The notes under the pieces are model-generated. The model was not told the origin of the DNA, did not search any database, and saw only the letters and a program-made list of their open reading frames with translations. This document shows positions 15,508 through 23,379 of a stretch of 44,181 nucleotides of DNA, one piece after another. This DNA comes from Oscillospiraceae bacterium. Lineage in GTDB: Bacteria; Bacillota; Clostridia; Oscillospirales; Ruminococcaceae. Numbering within the stretch: position 1 is the first letter of the stretch; every line of letters starts with the position of its first letter. A program made the translations under genes and the position numbers. The stretch is from assembly GCA_004554485.1 (NCBI GenBank), contig SFLS01000012.1:1-44181 (forward strand), written 5' to 3'.

Positions 15508-15627
15508 AACCTGCGCAAAGGCTACCGGCCGTTCTGTCAGGTGGAAACGGAAAATGAAGCCTCGATGAGCCTGCGGAAAAAGCTGGGGCTGGAACGATCG
15601 GAGGAAGAGCTTTACTGGCTGTTTTAG
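15508..15627 (+). pseudogene. GNAT acetyltransferase C-terminal fragment
   Basis: Forty codons in one open frame begin directly after the tRNA CCA and end at TAG. The sequence GYRPFCQVETENEASMSLRK followed by KLGLERSEEELYWLF matches the C-terminal acetyl-CoA-binding end of GNAT enzymes (family pattern PFxQVxxxNxASxxLxRKLGF...WLF). The N-terminal ~70% is missing, and no start codon or ribosome-binding site is available. It is a remnant, probably left by a deletion or by an element that once used the tRNA 3' end. Confidence 0.7.
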
Positions 15628-15931
15628 CCTGCCGCCCCCTCTCGTCCCCCTAGATTTTGTAAAAACGCAATTGTCGGATACGGTCCGCTCTTGACGGAAA
15701 CAGCGCAGGGGAAAATATTATTTATATTGGGTGCTCATTTATTTGTTTTGAGCACGCAGAATAAAACGCCCGACCGCGGCAGGGGAAGCGGCCGGAACCG
15801 GGAAATCAGCGAGGGGAGCCCCCACCTTTTGGGAGAAGAACAATGAATCTGGAAATGGCGTCTTACATAGAAATCAATGCCGTCGGGGGCGCTTCCTGCC
15901 GCGTAAGGCCGGGGCTGCCGGAAGGCGGCAG
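15628..15931. other. 304-bp gap between GNAT remnant and dacF-type gene
   Basis: No supported gene is present. It holds an AT-rich patch around 15680-15760 with a poor promoter-like pair (TTGACG 15691, TATTAT 15716, 19-nt spacer) and a small palindrome (GTGCTCA...TGAGCAC, 11-nt loop, about 15730-15755). A 79-codon plus-strand ORF from 15843 runs antisense into the carboxypeptidase gene and matches nothing I recognise. Confidence 0.5.
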
Positions 15932-17050
15932 TCACCGCCGCCAGAACTGCCACCAGGGCGTGCGGGGCGCGGGCGCGGCGGAAACGGACTGGGCGGCGGT
16001 CAGCAGGGCGGTGCCGATGACGCGGTCGCCGCGGAAAAAAACCACCTGCCCCAGCGGCTGGCCTGCAGCGACAGGGGCGTAGCAGAAGCTGCGGTTCAGG
16101 TAGTAGCGGGCGGTGATCTCCTCGGCGCGCCCCGCAACGGCGGTGTAACAGGGCTGCCCCTCTATGGCGGTTTGCACGGCTGTGGCAGTACCGCCCACCA
16201 CCGGCAGCATCAGGGGATCGGCGCCAAGCGGCCGGCTTTCGGTCAGGGAAAAGTACCGCTCGTACAAAGTGGCGTGGGTGCTCCAGTCGCTGGGGCAGTT
16301 CAGGGTGACGCAGATCAGCCGGACGCCTTCGCGCTCGGCGGCGGAAACCAGGCAGCGGCCGGCCTTTTTGGTAAAGCCGGTCTTGACCCCGATGGCGTCG
16401 CCGTACAGCGAAAGCAGACGGTTATGGTTCAGCAGCGAGCGCGCGTAGGGCGGCTGGCCGTACCACACGGTCAGGCGGCGGGCGGCAACGATCTCGGCAA
16501 ACAGCGGGTTCTGCAGGGCGGCGCGGGCCAGCAGCGCCATATCGTAGGCGGTGGAGTAGTGGTCCTCGGCATCCAGGCCGCTGGGGGTGACAAAATGGGT
16601 GTTGTTCATGCCCAAAGAAGCGGCCCGGCGGTTCATCTCCCGGGCAAACTCCGCAAGGCTGCCGCACAGGCGCACGGCGGCGGCGCCGGCGGCGTCGTTG
16701 CCGCTGGAAAGCAGCATCCCGACCGCCAGTGCGTACAGCGTGACGGTATCCCCCTTCTGCAGTCCCATGCTGGTGCCTTCCGTCAGGATGGCGGTATCGT
16801 CCACCGTAAATTCCTCCTGCAGGTCCTGCCGTTCCAGCGTCAGCAGCGCGGTCATGATCTTGGTGGTGCTGGCCATCGGGAACTGCTCGTGGATATTCTG
16901 CGCAAACAGCACCTCGCCGCTTTGCGCTTCCATCACGATGGCGGCCGAAGCGCCCACCCCATAGTCCTCGCCGGTGATCAGGCACTGCGCGGCGGCGGGC
17001 TGCGCCACCAGGGCGGCCGTCAGCAGAATGGCCGCGGTTTGTTTTTTCAT
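15932..17050 (-). CDS. D-alanyl-D-alanine carboxypeptidase (DacF type)
   Basis: A secreted low-molecular-weight penicillin-binding protein (peptidase family S11) that trims the terminal D-Ala of peptidoglycan stem peptides. Its 372 residues start with a Sec signal (KKQTAAILLTAALVAQPAAA). The active-site motifs are all present: STTK (Ser about 61, Lys about 64), SGN in LLSSGNDAAG, and KTG in AIGVKTGFTKKAG. ATG 17050 was chosen over the adjacent TTG because GAGGGGG is well spaced. Unlike the dacA copy at 20423 it has no C-terminal membrane helix; it ends in a basic/aromatic tail (WWQFWRR) that may bind the membrane. It is monocistronic. Confidence 0.93.
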   Translation of the reverse strand: MKKQTAAILLTAALVAQPAAAQCLITGEDYGVGASAAIVMEAQSGEVLFAQNIHEQFPMASTTKIMTALLTLERQDLQEEFTVDDTAILTEGTSMGLQKGDTVTLYALAVGMLLSSGNDAAGAAAVRLCGSLAEFAREMNRRAASLGMNNTHFVTPSGLDAEDHYSTAYDMALLARAALQNPLFAEIVAARRLTVWYGQPPYARSLLNHNRLLSLYGDAIGVKTGFTKKAGRCLVSAAEREGVRLICVTLNCPSDWSTHATLYERYFSLTESRPLGADPLMLPVVGGTATAVQTAIEGQPCYTAVAGRAEEITARYYLNRSFCYAPVAAGQPLGQVVFFRGDRVIGTALLTAAQSVSAAPAPRTPWWQFWRR

Positions 17051-17107
17051 CAATGGACACCCCCTCGTTACCCTTTTATTGTATGTAGCGGGGGGAAAGG
17101 GGTATGC

Positions 17108-17136
17108 AAAAGCGGCAGAGGGTTTCCCTCTGCCGC
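17108..17136 (-). terminator. Terminator of the 50-codon small gene
   Basis: GCGGCAGAGGG pairs perfectly with CCCTCTGCCGC (11 bp, 3-nt loop); TTTT follows on the minus strand. Confidence 0.8.
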
Positions 17137-17148
17137 CGGCAGCAACGG

Positions 17149-17301
17149 TTATTCTTCTTCTTCGGTCAGTTCACGGTCAACTACATAGCGGCTGCGGTGG
17201 CTCTCATATCCGCAGGAGAGCCACTGGGCCAGCGCCGACAGCGCCGCCAGCGCCGCCGCCAGCTTTAAGATAAAACAGACCAGTTTCCACAAAGTTTTCA
17301 T
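17149..17301 (-). CDS. Small (50-residue) membrane protein, unknown
   Basis: The protein begins MKTLWKLVCFILKLAAALAA, continues with a hydrophobic helix to about residue 29, then a polar, acidic tail ending LTEEEE. Support for a real gene is threefold: AAGGAGG 7 nt before the ATG, an extended -10 promoter upstream (17474-17479), and a perfect terminator just after the stop. The predicted topology is a single membrane helix with a charged C-terminus. I recognise no family. The long leader (about 165 nt) could hold regulation. Confidence 0.65.
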   Translation of the reverse strand: MKTLWKLVCFILKLAAALAALSALAQWLSCGYESHRSRYVVDRELTEEEE

Positions 17302-17473
17302 GAGAGCCTCCTTTTTGCTTTTATGGTTTATCGGCCGCTTCCGCCCGCGTTTGGGATATACGGCGGGCTCCCCGCGCTACAGGCTTTTCGGCTGGGCCCC
17401 GGCGTCTCTGCTATCGGTGTACATGGCTCAGTCCTCTTACTCGGCCGAGTGCGGCGCAAAACGGGTTTTTTCC

Positions 17474-17502
17474 ATTATAGCACGCAAAGCGCAAAAAAGG
17501 AA
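17474..17502 (-). promoter_or_regulatory. Extended -10 promoter of small membrane protein gene
   Basis: On the minus strand TGCTATAAT has TATAAT at 17474-17479 with the TGn extension; the -35 region (TTCCTT) is weak. Confidence 0.55.
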
Positions 17503-17577
17503 ACAGAAAATTTCCCCCGCCGGCAAAAAGGAAATACGGCGGAACGGGACAGGGGAAAGCCAGGCATAATAAAGGGG

Positions 17578-17606
17578 GTGACAACCGCGGCAAAATGCGG
17601 TATGAT
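17578..17606 (+). promoter_or_regulatory. Promoter of rluB
   Basis: GTGACA at 17578-17583, a 17-nt spacer and TATGAT at 17601-17606. Confidence 0.5.
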
Positions 17607-17682
17607 AATACCGCAAGGCCGCGGGAACGACCCGCCGGGCCGAAAAAATGACCGCAGGGATGCGGACAGAAGGAGAAGTATT

Positions 17683-18438
17683 ATGCAGCCGATCAGAATA
17701 CAAAAGGCGCTGAGCGAAGCGGGAGTCGCCTCGCGACGCCGGGCGGAAGAACTGGTACGGGAAGGACGGGTGACCGTAAACGGCCGCAGGGCCGAAATCG
17801 GCCAAAGCGTCAACCCCGACCGGGACGTGGTGGCGGTGGACGGCCGGCGGGTCTATTTTGCCCGCAAAAAGCAGTACCGCTACCTGATGATGAACAAGCC
17901 GCGCGGCTACGTCACGACGCTCAGCGACGAGCTGGGGCGCCGCTGCGTGACCGACCTGCTGGCAGGCGTGGAGGAACGGGTCTATCCCATCGGTCGGCTG
18001 GACCGCAACAGCGAGGGCCTGCTGCTGTTTACCAACGACGGCGAGCTGGCCAACCGCATCATGCACCCGGCCAGCCATATCAATAAGGTGTACCGGGTCA
18101 CGGTGCGTCCCGATGTGACCGATGAACAGGCGGCGGAGCTTTCCGCCGGGGTCAAGATCGGGGAAAACACCACCACCCTGCCCGCCACCGTGCTGATCGT
18201 GGAAAAGCAGCCGGGACGGGTGGTACTGCAGATCACCATCAGCGAAGGGAAAAACCGGCAGATCCGCCGGATGTGCGAGGCGGTGGGCCTGGAGGTGGTG
18301 CGGCTCAAACGCATCGCGGTAGGGCCCATCAAACTGGGGATGCTGCAGCCGGGCCGCTGGCGGGATCTGAAGCCCGCCGAGCTGATGGCGCTGCGGGGCG
18401 CCGTGACCAACGCCGCGGGCGGGGAGGCGAAAAAATGA
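17683..18438 (+). CDS. rluB: 23S rRNA pseudouridine synthase, RluB/RsuA family
   Basis: Isomerises a specific uridine of large-subunit rRNA. The 251-residue protein has an N-terminal S4 RNA-binding domain (RIQKALSEAGVASRRRAEEL, VTVNGRRAEIGQSV) and a synthase domain with the catalytic Asp in YPIGRLDRNSEGLLLFTNDG. ISEGKNRQIRRMCEAVG follows near the end. ATG 17683 follows AGGAG. In Firmicutes this gene often follows scpB; here it has its own promoter and overlaps a small unknown gene by 4 nt. Confidence 0.93.
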   Translation: MQPIRIQKALSEAGVASRRRAEELVREGRVTVNGRRAEIGQSVNPDRDVVAVDGRRVYFARKKQYRYLMMNKPRGYVTTLSDELGRRCVTDLLAGVEERVYPIGRLDRNSEGLLLFTNDGELANRIMHPASHINKVYRVTVRPDVTDEQAAELSAGVKIGENTTTLPATVLIVEKQPGRVVLQITISEGKNRQIRRMCEAVGLEVVRLKRIAVGPIKLGMLQPGRWRDLKPAELMALRGAVTNAAGGEAKK

Positions 18439-18794
18439 TTGCCATTTTACCGATCCAGCCCGATGTGCTGCAGCTGATCGCCGAGGAGACGGAGCTCACC
18501 GCCGAGGGGCCGGTATGGGGCTACCTGGCCGCTGACGGCAAGACCATGCTGGGCTACGTCATCGTGGAAAAGGCCGAGCCGGTGCGCGTCATCGCCCTGC
18601 AATGCGAGGATTTCGCCATTGCCGACGGCCTGCTGCGCCGGGCGCTGCACCCCTTTTACGAGGAGGGCAGCCGGGGCTATACCTTTGCCTGCGAAGTACC
18701 GCTGCCGCTGCCGATGGCCTATACCCGCCGGGGAGTGGGCAGCCTGGCCGTGCTTTTTGAGGGCAAATGCCCCGCGGCCAACGCGGAAAATTGA
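18435..18794 (+). CDS. Conserved-looking small protein, possibly GNAT-like
   Basis: A 119-residue protein whose ATG overlaps the rluB stop (ATGA). The pattern of beta-strand-like stretches (GPVWGYLAADGKTMLGYVIV, VRVIALQCEDFAIADGLLRR) and an FYEEG motif recall the core of GNAT acetyltransferases, but the acetyl-CoA P-loop (Q/RxxGxG/A) is not visible. No confident family. Co-transcription with rluB is implied. Confidence 0.6.
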   Translation: MIAILPIQPDVLQLIAEETELTAEGPVWGYLAADGKTMLGYVIVEKAEPVRVIALQCEDFAIADGLLRRALHPFYEEGSRGYTFACEVPLPLPMAYTRRGVGSLAVLFEGKCPAANAEN

Positions 18795-18803
18795 AAAAAA
18801 TCC

Positions 18804-18832
18804 TTGCCTTTTTGCAAAAGGAATGCTATCAT
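18804..18832 (+). promoter_or_regulatory. Promoter of rpsT
   Basis: TTGCCT at 18804-18809, a 17-nt spacer and TATCAT at 18827-18832 with a TGC extension. Confidence 0.7.
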
Positions 18833-18872
18833 AGCAGAGTACCGTCTAATCGTATGTAAGGAGGTGTAATAC

Positions 18873-19115
18873 GTGCCCAATATCAAATCCGCCAAAAAAA
18901 GAGTAAAGGTCATCGCAACCAAAACTCTGCGCAATAAGGCCGCTAAGTCCGAGCTGAAGACCTATATCAAGAAGGCCCAGAATGCCGAGGAGAATAAGGA
19001 AGCCGCCGTCCGCGTCGCCATCAAGAAGATCGACCAGGCCGCTGCCAAGGGTATCCTGCACAAGAATACCGCCGCCAGAAAGAAATCCGCTCTGGCCCGT
19101 TCCCTGAACGCATAA
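18873..19115 (+). CDS. rpsT: 30S ribosomal protein S20
   Basis: An 80-residue, Lys/Ala-rich helical protein that binds 16S rRNA. MPNIKSAKKRVKV at the N-terminus and LHKNTAARKKSALARSLN near the C-terminus are diagnostic. It starts at GTG 18873 with AGGAGG upstream. The non-ATG start may limit translation. A 3' UTR of about 85 nt leads to a terminator at 19202. Confidence 0.97.
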   Translation: MPNIKSAKKRVKVIATKTLRNKAAKSELKTYIKKAQNAEENKEAAVRVAIKKIDQAAAKGILHKNTAARKKSALARSLNA

Positions 19116-19201
19116 AAAAACCGCAATGCCCGACCGTGTCAACGGGCAGACCGCGCAGCGGAGGGGTCGTTCCCGTCCCTGCGGCGCAGCCGAAGAATAA
19201 G

Positions 19202-19236
19202 AAACTCGGAGATTGCAGGTAGTCTTCGAGTTTTTT
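19202..19236 (+). terminator. Terminator of rpsT
   Basis: AAACTCGGAGA pairs with TCTTCGAGTTT (11 bp, one G-T, ~10-nt loop), followed by further T. Confidence 0.8.
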
Positions 19237-19273
19237 GCATTCCATCTATGTCTGACTTCGAGAGGAAGTACCA

Positions 19274-20302
19274 ATGACCCTGTTTATTAACGATTACAGC
19301 GAGGGCTGCCACGAAAGCATTCTGGAGGCCCTGACCAAGACCAACCGTGAGCAGACCGCCGGCTACGGCTTTGATCCCTACTGCGAGGAAGCAAGAGAAC
19401 TCATCCGGCGGGAGATCGGGTGCCCCGAGGCCGATGTCTGGTTCCTTTCCGGCGGCACCCAGACCAATCTTATCGCCGCGGCGGCCGCCCTGCGACCGCA
19501 CGAGGCGGTGATGGGCGCCGAAACCTGCCACCTTTTTGTCCACGAGACCGGCGCGATAGAAGCGACCGGTCACAAGGTGCTGGTCATTCCCGACCCGGAG
19601 GGCAAGGTGCGCCCCGAAGGGGTGCTGCAGGTGCTCCGGGAGCACGCCGCGGCGCCCCATATGGTCAAGCCGCGGATGGTATATATCTCGCAGTCCACCG
19701 AGGTGGGCACCGTCTATACCAAAGCAGAGCTGCAGGCGCTGCACCGCGTCTGCCGGGAACACGACCTGCTACTGTACCTGGACGGCGCCCGGCTGGGCGC
19801 GGCGCTGGCGGCCCCCGGCAACGATGCGACGCTGCAGGATGTGGCGGAATGCTGCGACTTTTTCTACATCGGCGGCACCAAAAACGGCGCCATGATGGGG
19901 GAAGCGATGGTGATCCTGAATCCGGAGCTCAAGCGGGATTTTCTGTATATCGTCAAGCAGCGGGGCGGCCTGTTTGCCAAGGGCCGTCTGCTGGGGCTGC
20001 AGTTTTCCACCCTGTTCCGGGAGGGCCTGTACTACCGGCTGGCCCGGCACGCCAACGTCCAAGCGATGCGGATCCGGGAAGGCTTTGCCGCTTTGGGGGT
20101 GCGCTTTTTGGTGGACTCCCCCACCAACCAGCAGTTTATCCTGCTGAACGAGCAGCAGGCCGCCGCCCTGCAGGCGCGCTTCGGCGTGGATGAGCAGTGG
20201 CGCAAGGATGGCGACGTGTGCCTGCGTGTCTGCACCAGCTGGGCGACCGAACCGGCAGCGGTGGACGAGCTGCTGGCGGCCATGCGGCAGATCATGGCGT
20301 AA
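19274..20302 (+). CDS. Threonine aldolase-like PLP enzyme (beta-eliminating lyase family)
   Basis: A 342-residue fold-type I PLP enzyme of the low-specificity L-threonine aldolase group, which cleaves Thr/allo-Thr to glycine and acetaldehyde. Seen are FLSGGTQTNLIAAAAALRP (cofactor phosphate region), HETGAIEATGHKV, LDGARLGAAL (Asp binding the pyridine N) and the PLP Lys in IGGTKNGAMMGE (about Lys203). The start ATG 19274 has GAGAGGAAG upstream. It is monocistronic and followed by a terminator. Glycine released here could feed the one-carbon pool used by fhs; that link is inference. Confidence 0.88.
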   Translation: MTLFINDYSEGCHESILEALTKTNREQTAGYGFDPYCEEARELIRREIGCPEADVWFLSGGTQTNLIAAAAALRPHEAVMGAETCHLFVHETGAIEATGHKVLVIPDPEGKVRPEGVLQVLREHAAAPHMVKPRMVYISQSTEVGTVYTKAELQALHRVCREHDLLLYLDGARLGAALAAPGNDATLQDVAECCDFFYIGGTKNGAMMGEAMVILNPELKRDFLYIVKQRGGLFAKGRLLGLQFSTLFREGLYYRLARHANVQAMRIREGFAALGVRFLVDSPTNQQFILLNEQQAAALQARFGVDEQWRKDGDVCLRVCTSWATEPAAVDELLAAMRQIMA

Positions 20303-20329
20303 GCCGACCGGGCCAATACAGAACAGAAC

Positions 20330-20362
20330 AACCCCTGCCGGGCGGAACCGGCGGGGGTTTTT
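20330..20362 (+). terminator. Terminator after threonine aldolase gene
   Basis: AACCCCTGCCGG pairs with CCGGCGGGGGTT (12 bp, one G-T, 6-nt loop), then T. Confidence 0.85.
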
Positions 20363-20385
20363 GCATCAAGGGAAAGGCAGCCGGC

Positions 20386-20413
20386 AAAAAAACGGAGCCC
20401 CGCGGGGCTCCGT
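20386..20413 (-). terminator. Terminator of the scpA-dacA operon
   Basis: ACGGAGCCC pairs with GGGCTCCGT (9 bp, CGCG loop); the minus strand continues with a run of T. The plus strand also has a T tract nearby. Confidence 0.8.
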
Positions 20414-20422
20414 CATCTTTTT

Positions 20423-21751
20423 TCAGTAATTGCGGTTGGAGTATTTGCGGCGGCGCTTTTTCCTGTTGTGCCGCACCATATAGATGATGTAGCCCACGAC
20501 GGCCAGCACCACCACGGCAAAAAGGACCTTGGCCAAAGGGGAGCTAAGCAGTTCCCCGATGGTGCCGATGGCCTTGCGGATCCAGCTCAGCGAAAAATCC
20601 TGCGTGGCCACCAGGTCGGCGGTGCCGATCTCCTCGCCCATCAGCATGATGTGCAGCGTCCCCACCTTGTCTCCGGCGGCGACGGGCGCTTCCACCCATT
20701 CAGGCACCTCCGCGCTGTACAGCACGCTGTCCAGCGAGATCTCGTCCTGCAGCAGCTTTACCACATCGGCGCTGACGGCCAGTTTTGCCAGCTTGCCGTC
20801 GCCGGAGTATTTGACAGGAACCTCCGCCATCAGCTCGCCCTGCTCCAGCAGGGTGCGCAGCGAAAAGTTCTGGAACGCCCAGCGGTACAGCTGGCGGGTC
20901 TCGATGAAATTCTGATAAGGCTCGGCCGCGGTGACGGGCGCGCCCATGACCACGCAGAAGTAGTGGTAGTTGCCGTCCTCGGCCTGGGAGATTACACAGC
21001 GACCGGCTTCATCGGTGGAGCCGGTCTTGATGCCGACGATGGGGGCGTAGTAGTAGGGGCTGCTGGGGTACAGCATCTTGTTGGTGGAGTACTGCCACAG
21101 CTCGTCGTGCTTGTTGGTGGCGCCCAGGTTCACGGCGTAGTTCTTGACGACCTCGGCAAAGGTGGCATTTTTCATGGCGTATTTGCCCATAACGGCCAGG
21201 TCGTAAGCGGTGGAATAATGGTCCTGGTGGTGCAGCCCGGTAGGGTTGGTAAAATGGGTGCCGGTGCAGCCCAGCGCCTTGGCCTTGTCGTTCATCATCT
21301 CCACAAAGCGGGTGATATCCCTGGGCATAAAGTCCTCATTGCCGCCGCTGCCCACATAGCCCGCCAGAATCATGGCGGATTCATTGCCGGACTGTACCAG
21401 CGCCGAATACAACAGCTGCCGGATGGTCAGCCGCTCTCCGACGATCAGTCCGCCCAGCGAAGCGTCGGTGCCGTACAGCATATTCTGGATCCACAGGGGA
21501 TAGGCGACGCTGGCGGCATCCAGGTCCGGCACGTTTTCCAGCACCAGGATGGCGGTCATGATCTTGGTAAGGGAGGCGGGGTACATCCGCTGGGAGGCGT
21601 TTTTTTCGTACAGCACCAGACCGGTATCCAGGTTTTCCAGGTAAACGGCCTGGCTGGAAACGGTAAAATCCGGCTCGTAGGCCAGGGCGGGGCAGCAGAA
21701 CAGCGTCGCCGCCAGCAGCAGGGCCAGCAGTCCGCAAAGCCATCTGCGCAT
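20423..21751 (-). CDS. Membrane-anchored D-alanyl-D-alanine carboxypeptidase
   Basis: A 442-residue family S11 penicillin-binding protein (DacA/PBP5 type). The signal is MRRWLCGLLALLLAATLFCC, ending near ALA. SxxK is SLTK at 60-63, SGN is in ALVQSGNESAM and KTG in VGIKTGSTDEAG. A C-terminal PBP5-associated beta domain is followed by a true membrane helix (about 405-428) and a basic tail (RKKRRRKYSNRNY). ATG 21751 is preferred over upstream in-frame starts because GGAGG lies 8 nt away. It is the last gene of the operon that begins with the site-2 protease. Together with gerW/ytfJ upstream it suggests a cell-wall or spore-cortex role. Confidence 0.93.
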   Translation of the reverse strand: MRRWLCGLLALLLAATLFCCPALAYEPDFTVSSQAVYLENLDTGLVLYEKNASQRMYPASLTKIMTAILVLENVPDLDAASVAYPLWIQNMLYGTDASLGGLIVGERLTIRQLLYSALVQSGNESAMILAGYVGSGGNEDFMPRDITRFVEMMNDKAKALGCTGTHFTNPTGLHHQDHYSTAYDLAVMGKYAMKNATFAEVVKNYAVNLGATNKHDELWQYSTNKMLYPSSPYYYAPIVGIKTGSTDEAGRCVISQAEDGNYHYFCVVMGAPVTAAEPYQNFIETRQLYRWAFQNFSLRTLLEQGELMAEVPVKYSGDGKLAKLAVSADVVKLLQDEISLDSVLYSAEVPEWVEAPVAAGDKVGTLHIMLMGEEIGTADLVATQDFSLSWIRKAIGTIGELLSSPLAKVLFAVVVLAVVGYIIYMVRHNRKKRRRKYSNRNY

Positions 21752-21791
21752 GATAAAACACCTCCGTGACATCAAATAGGGGGTCGGGGGA

Positions 21792-22172
21792 TTATTCCGC
21801 CTCCGGGGCGGCTTTTTTGGAATTGATCAGGCCGGATACCTTATCGACGACCTCCGGGACCATGCCTACCACGCGGTCGGCGGTATTGGAGTAGCTCTGT
21901 ACCTGTAGCAGCTTGACGTCGCCGTTTTTGACGATCAGGAACGCCAGCGGGGTGATGGAAACACCGCCGCCGGTGCCGCCGCCGAACAGCTCCTTCTGGG
22001 TGGCGGGCAGATCGCCGCCGCCGGTACCAAAGCCGAAGGAAACCCGGCTGACCGGCAGGATCACGGTGCCGTCGGGGGTGATGACCTCCTTGCCGATGAC
22101 CGAGTTGGAATCAATAAGGGCCTGCAGGTTTTTCATGGAGCTTTCGGTGAGCTCGCCCAGATAATGTGCCAT
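21792..22172 (-). CDS. ytfJ: GerW/YtfJ family sporulation protein
   Basis: A 126-residue protein: ESSMKNLQALIDSNSVIGKE, then VILPVSRVSFGFGTGGGD and a Gly-rich GGGTGGGVSITPLAFLIV block are characteristic of YtfJ/GerW, a protein of the spore inner-membrane region needed for lysozyme and nutrient germination in Bacillus. ATG 22172 is the family start, though its ribosome-binding site is weak (AAAGG rather far). It lies directly after a DUF2953 gene, the conserved ytfI-ytfJ pair. Confidence 0.92.
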   Translation of the reverse strand: MAHYLGELTESSMKNLQALIDSNSVIGKEVITPDGTVILPVSRVSFGFGTGGGDLPATQKELFGGGTGGGVSITPLAFLIVKNGDVKLLQVQSYSNTADRVVGMVPEVVDKVSGLINSKKAAPEAE

Positions 22173-22201
22173 AAGTGTTACCAAGCCTTTCTTTGGAATA
22201 T

Positions 22202-22801
22202 TTATGAGGCAAAGCGCAGATACGCCCGTCCGCCCTGCCACAGCAGCCGGAATCCGGCGGCCAGCAGCGCCAGCGGGGAAATCAGCAGCAGCAGGTCGGC
22301 GTCGGCCATCTCGCCCTCCGGGCCGGAAAGATAGTCCTGCGAAAGCGAAACGGCAAATTCCCGCACATGGATGTGACGGGAAAGGAAGGCGTACAGGGTA
22401 TACAGCAAGGCGTGCGCCCGGCCGTAGCGCAGGGCGGTCTGGTCGGCCTCCTCGGCCGCCACGGTCATGGTGATACGACACTGCTTCAGGGTGACGGCGC
22501 CGAAAATGCGCCGCAGCGCCGTGCGCAGGGCGGGCAGCAGGTCGTTGATAAGCTGCAGCCAATCCATAAAGGGGCGGGAATCCTTTTTATCCTTTGGGGC
22601 CGCGGGCTTGCCGGCAGGCTTTTTCTCCGGCGGCGCAGCGGGGGATTTTTCCGGCAGGGGCCACAGGGCAAAGCGCCACAACAGCCAGCGGCCGTCCGCG
22701 GTCAGCTCGCCCTCATGGTAGGCGGCCCGGATCCGGCAGGGGACCAGCAGCAGCAAAAGCAGGAGTGCCGACAGCCCCAGCAGGAGCCACAGGCCCGTCA
22801 C
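22202..22801 (-). CDS. DUF2953 membrane protein (YtfI type)
   Basis: A 199-residue protein with an N-terminal membrane helix (LWLLLGLSALLLLLLLVPC), a Lys/Pro-rich linker (about 52-75), a soluble helical part and hydrophobic C-terminal segments (LLLLISPLALLAAGF). It matches DUF2953, found next to gerW/ytfJ in spore-formers (B. subtilis ytfI). The function is unknown, possibly placing GerW at the membrane. It overlaps the scpB stop by 4 nt. Confidence 0.82.
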   Translation of the reverse strand: MTGLWLLLGLSALLLLLLLVPCRIRAAYHEGELTADGRWLLWRFALWPLPEKSPAAPPEKKPAGKPAAPKDKKDSRPFMDWLQLINDLLPALRTALRRIFGAVTLKQCRITMTVAAEEADQTALRYGRAHALLYTLYAFLSRHIHVREFAVSLSQDYLSGPEGEMADADLLLLISPLALLAAGFRLLWQGGRAYLRFAS

Positions 22802-23379
22802 GGGTCGGCCTCCGCAGTCAGGTCGTCAAAGCCCAGCTGCTCCTCCTCGGCGGTCTCGGCCGTCTCCTCGGGGTCTTGCAGCTCCGGCAGCTCGCTGAGG
22901 TCGGAAAGTCCAAAGCAGCGCAGAAAGGCCGCCGTGGTGCGGAATGCCACCGGTCGTCCGGGCAGTTCCATGCGCCCGGCCTCCTCGATCAGCCCTTTTT
23001 CCTCCAGCGAGGCGACCACCGAGGAGCTGTCCACGCCGCGCACCTGCTCGATAAAGCTGCGGGTGACGGGCTGGTTGTAGGCGATGACCGCCAGTACCTC
23101 CATGGCGGCGTTGGAAAGGGGGGTGTTGCTGCGCAGCTCCAGCGCCGTGCGGATGACGGTATCATATCCCGAAACGGTGCATAGCTGCCAGCTGTTCTCC
23201 AGCCGGCGCAGTTCCAGCGGCAGCCCGCATTCCGCCAGGCGGTCCTGCAGCAGCACGCACTGCTCCGCCGCCTCGGCGTGGGAAAGGGCCAGCGCCTCCG
23301 CCAGCCGGTCGGTCTCCAGCGGGTCGCCCGCCGCAAACAGGATGGCAAATATCTTTTTCTGGGTATCGGTCAGGTTCAT
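22798..23379 (-). CDS. scpB: Segregation and condensation protein B
   Basis: ScpB is a winged-helix dimer that joins ScpA to the SMC condensin complex. The 193-residue protein shows QKKIFAILFAAGDPLETDRL, AAMEVLAVIAYNQPVTRSFI and VRGVDSSSVVASLEEKGLIE, all conserved. The acidic C-terminal tail is longer than usual. It overlaps scpA by 4 nt and DUF2953 by 4 nt, so the trio is translationally coupled. Confidence 0.95.
   Translation of the reverse strand: MNLTDTQKKIFAILFAAGDPLETDRLAEALALSHAEAAEQCVLLQDRLAECGLPLELRRLENSWQLCTVSGYDTVIRTALELRSNTPLSNAAMEVLAVIAYNQPVTRSFIEQVRGVDSSSVVASLEEKGLIEEAGRMELPGRPVAFRTTAAFLRCFGLSDLSELPELQDPEETAETAEEEQLGFDDLTAEADP

Larger units (their letters stand above)
17302..17682. 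other. 381-bp divergent intergenic region
   Basis: It contains the minus-strand promoter for the small membrane protein with a ~165-nt GC-rich leader, and the plus-strand promoter for rluB. A perfect 12-bp palindrome ACTCGGCCGAGT lies at 17439-17450 in the leader. No riboswitch class was recognised. Confidence 0.6.

Noticed and set aside
15843..16082. Plus-strand 79-codon ORF starting near a GGGAGAA sequence
   Set aside because: Most of it is antisense to the dacF-type gene and the unique first ~30 codons match no family.
17302..17470. Structured RNA (6S, SRP or a riboswitch) in the long minus-strand leader
   Set aside because: No conserved core of a known class was recognised; it is recorded only as a leader.
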